Below are positions 63,565 to 64,000 of a stretch of 64,000 nucleotides of DNA, piece by piece. The number at the start of each line of letters is the position of its first letter. Positions within the stretch are counted from its first letter, which is position 1. Both the position numbers and the translations under genes were made by a program. Under the pieces are notes generated by a model. The model was not told the DNA's origin and ran no database searches. It worked only from the letters and a program-made list of their open reading frames with translations. Source of the stretch: Nocardioides sp. (GTDB taxonomy: Bacteria; Actinomycetota; Actinomycetes; Propionibacteriales; Nocardioidaceae); assembly GCA_037045645.1 (NCBI GenBank), contig JBAOIH010000003.1:62001-126000 (forward strand), in the 5' to 3' direction.

Positions 63565-64000
63565 GTTCGGGCCACCACAGCCGCCACCAGGTTGATAGTG
63601 CTGGCCAAGATCACCGCGCCGAAGACCCACGCGAGCAGGCAGTGCCGCAGCACCACCGCGCGCACCTGGGCCGACGTCACGTTGGTGTCGGAGACCTGGA
63701 AGGTCATCCCGAGGTTGTAGGAGAAGTAGAAGAAGTCGCGGTAGGCCGGCTCCTGGCCATCGTTGAAGTCGATGCCGCCCTCAGGCTCGCCGAAGTAGAG
63801 ATCGGCATAGCGAGCGGCATACATCAAATGCAGAGTGCCCCAGGCCAAAAAGACGCCCACGAGAGCCAGGACCGCGCCCGCGCTTTGCGAGGCGACCGTA
63901 CGCATCGCGAGCACCGTGGCCATCGCGACGACCCCGGTGGTGGTGATGAACACGACCAACGCCTCTTCAGCGCGGGTCGAGAGGTCTTGTCGACGTACGT
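63561..64000 (-). CDS. DUF1345 membrane protein (5' end beyond the window)
   Basis: The visible 146 residues (frame open to the window edge) hold four hydrophobic segments. They include AGAVLALVGVFLAWGTLHLM and the DUF1345-typical ARYADLYFGEPEGGIDFND stretch, followed by YRDFFYFSYNLGMTFQVSDT. The C-terminal helix ends VAAVVART. The N-terminus, usually 40-60 residues longer with two more helices, is missing. DUF1345 proteins have unknown function. The gene is the upstream partner of the kinase-like gene. Confidence 0.85.
   Translation of the reverse strand, partial: VRRQDLSTRAEEALVVFITTTGVVAMATVLAMRTVASQSAGAVLALVGVFLAWGTLHLMYAARYADLYFGEPEGGIDFNDGQEPAYRDFFYFSYNLGMTFQVSDTNVTSAQVRAVVLRHCLLAWVFGAVILASTINLVAAVVART

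Overview
The window is high-GC actinobacterial chromosome, most likely from Nocardioidaceae or a close relative (order Propionibacteriales). Signs are GC-rich third codon positions, many GTG and TTG starts, GTGA/ATGA gene overlaps, an HspR-type dnaK operon, LLM and DDN-type (F420-associated) oxidoreductases, KstR-like operators and a furA-katG pair. The assignment is inference. I see no rRNA or tRNA gene, transposase, integrase, phage gene or CRISPR array.

Layout. 0-16 kb: end of an MFS exporter, class II fructose-bisphosphate aldolase, DedA, a TrmH-type RNA methyltransferase, a secreted RTX-repeat protein, a two-gene LuxR-like regulator locus (second gene frameshifted), pyrE, an ABC-2 transporter, a DapC-like aminotransferase, a DUF2786 gene (frameshifted) and clpB. 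16-23 kb: a secreted reprolysin-like protease coupled to a lipoprotein that resembles its propeptide, then dnaK-grpE-dnaJ-hspR; clpB and dnaK both carry HAIR-like HspR operators. 23-29 kb: a glycerophosphodiesterase, a tandem pair of small secreted proteins (one broken), and a MarR/EamA divergon. 29-33.6 kb: DDN, SnoaL-like, LLM and DUF1214 genes around a KstR-like operator. 33.9-36.8 kb: three toxin-antitoxin modules. 37-43 kb: a sigma factor operon, a GTPase, then a second KstR-like operator before an SDR and a sulfotransferase gene.

43.5-48.2 kb is the most unusual part. A 78-residue Asp/Gly/Thr-repeat peptide is followed, in the same reading frame after its TGA, by a JmjC-type cupin oxygenase with no ordinary start codon. 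A sucrase/ferredoxin-like [2Fe-2S] protein and a VOC protein come next, each joined by a 4-base overlap. A second ferredoxin-like paralogue lies just upstream. This resembles a peptide-modification operon that I cannot match to any known one.

48-57 kb holds phosphatidylcholine synthase, a histidine-degradation variant (hutI, hutF and an M20 amidohydrolase), a nitroreductase, an M20 peptidase, an MFS transporter and a DUF1992 gene. 57-64 kb holds two CitE-like CoA lyases, furA-katG (katG frameshifted), a GDSL hydrolase, a nucleoside-kinase-like P-loop protein and a DUF1345 membrane protein.

At the whole-window scale there are several families of dispersed palindromic repeats, and a run of one-base frameshifts in otherwise intact genes. 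The frameshifts mostly add a single base in short G or C runs, so assembly error must be excluded before calling those genes dead.
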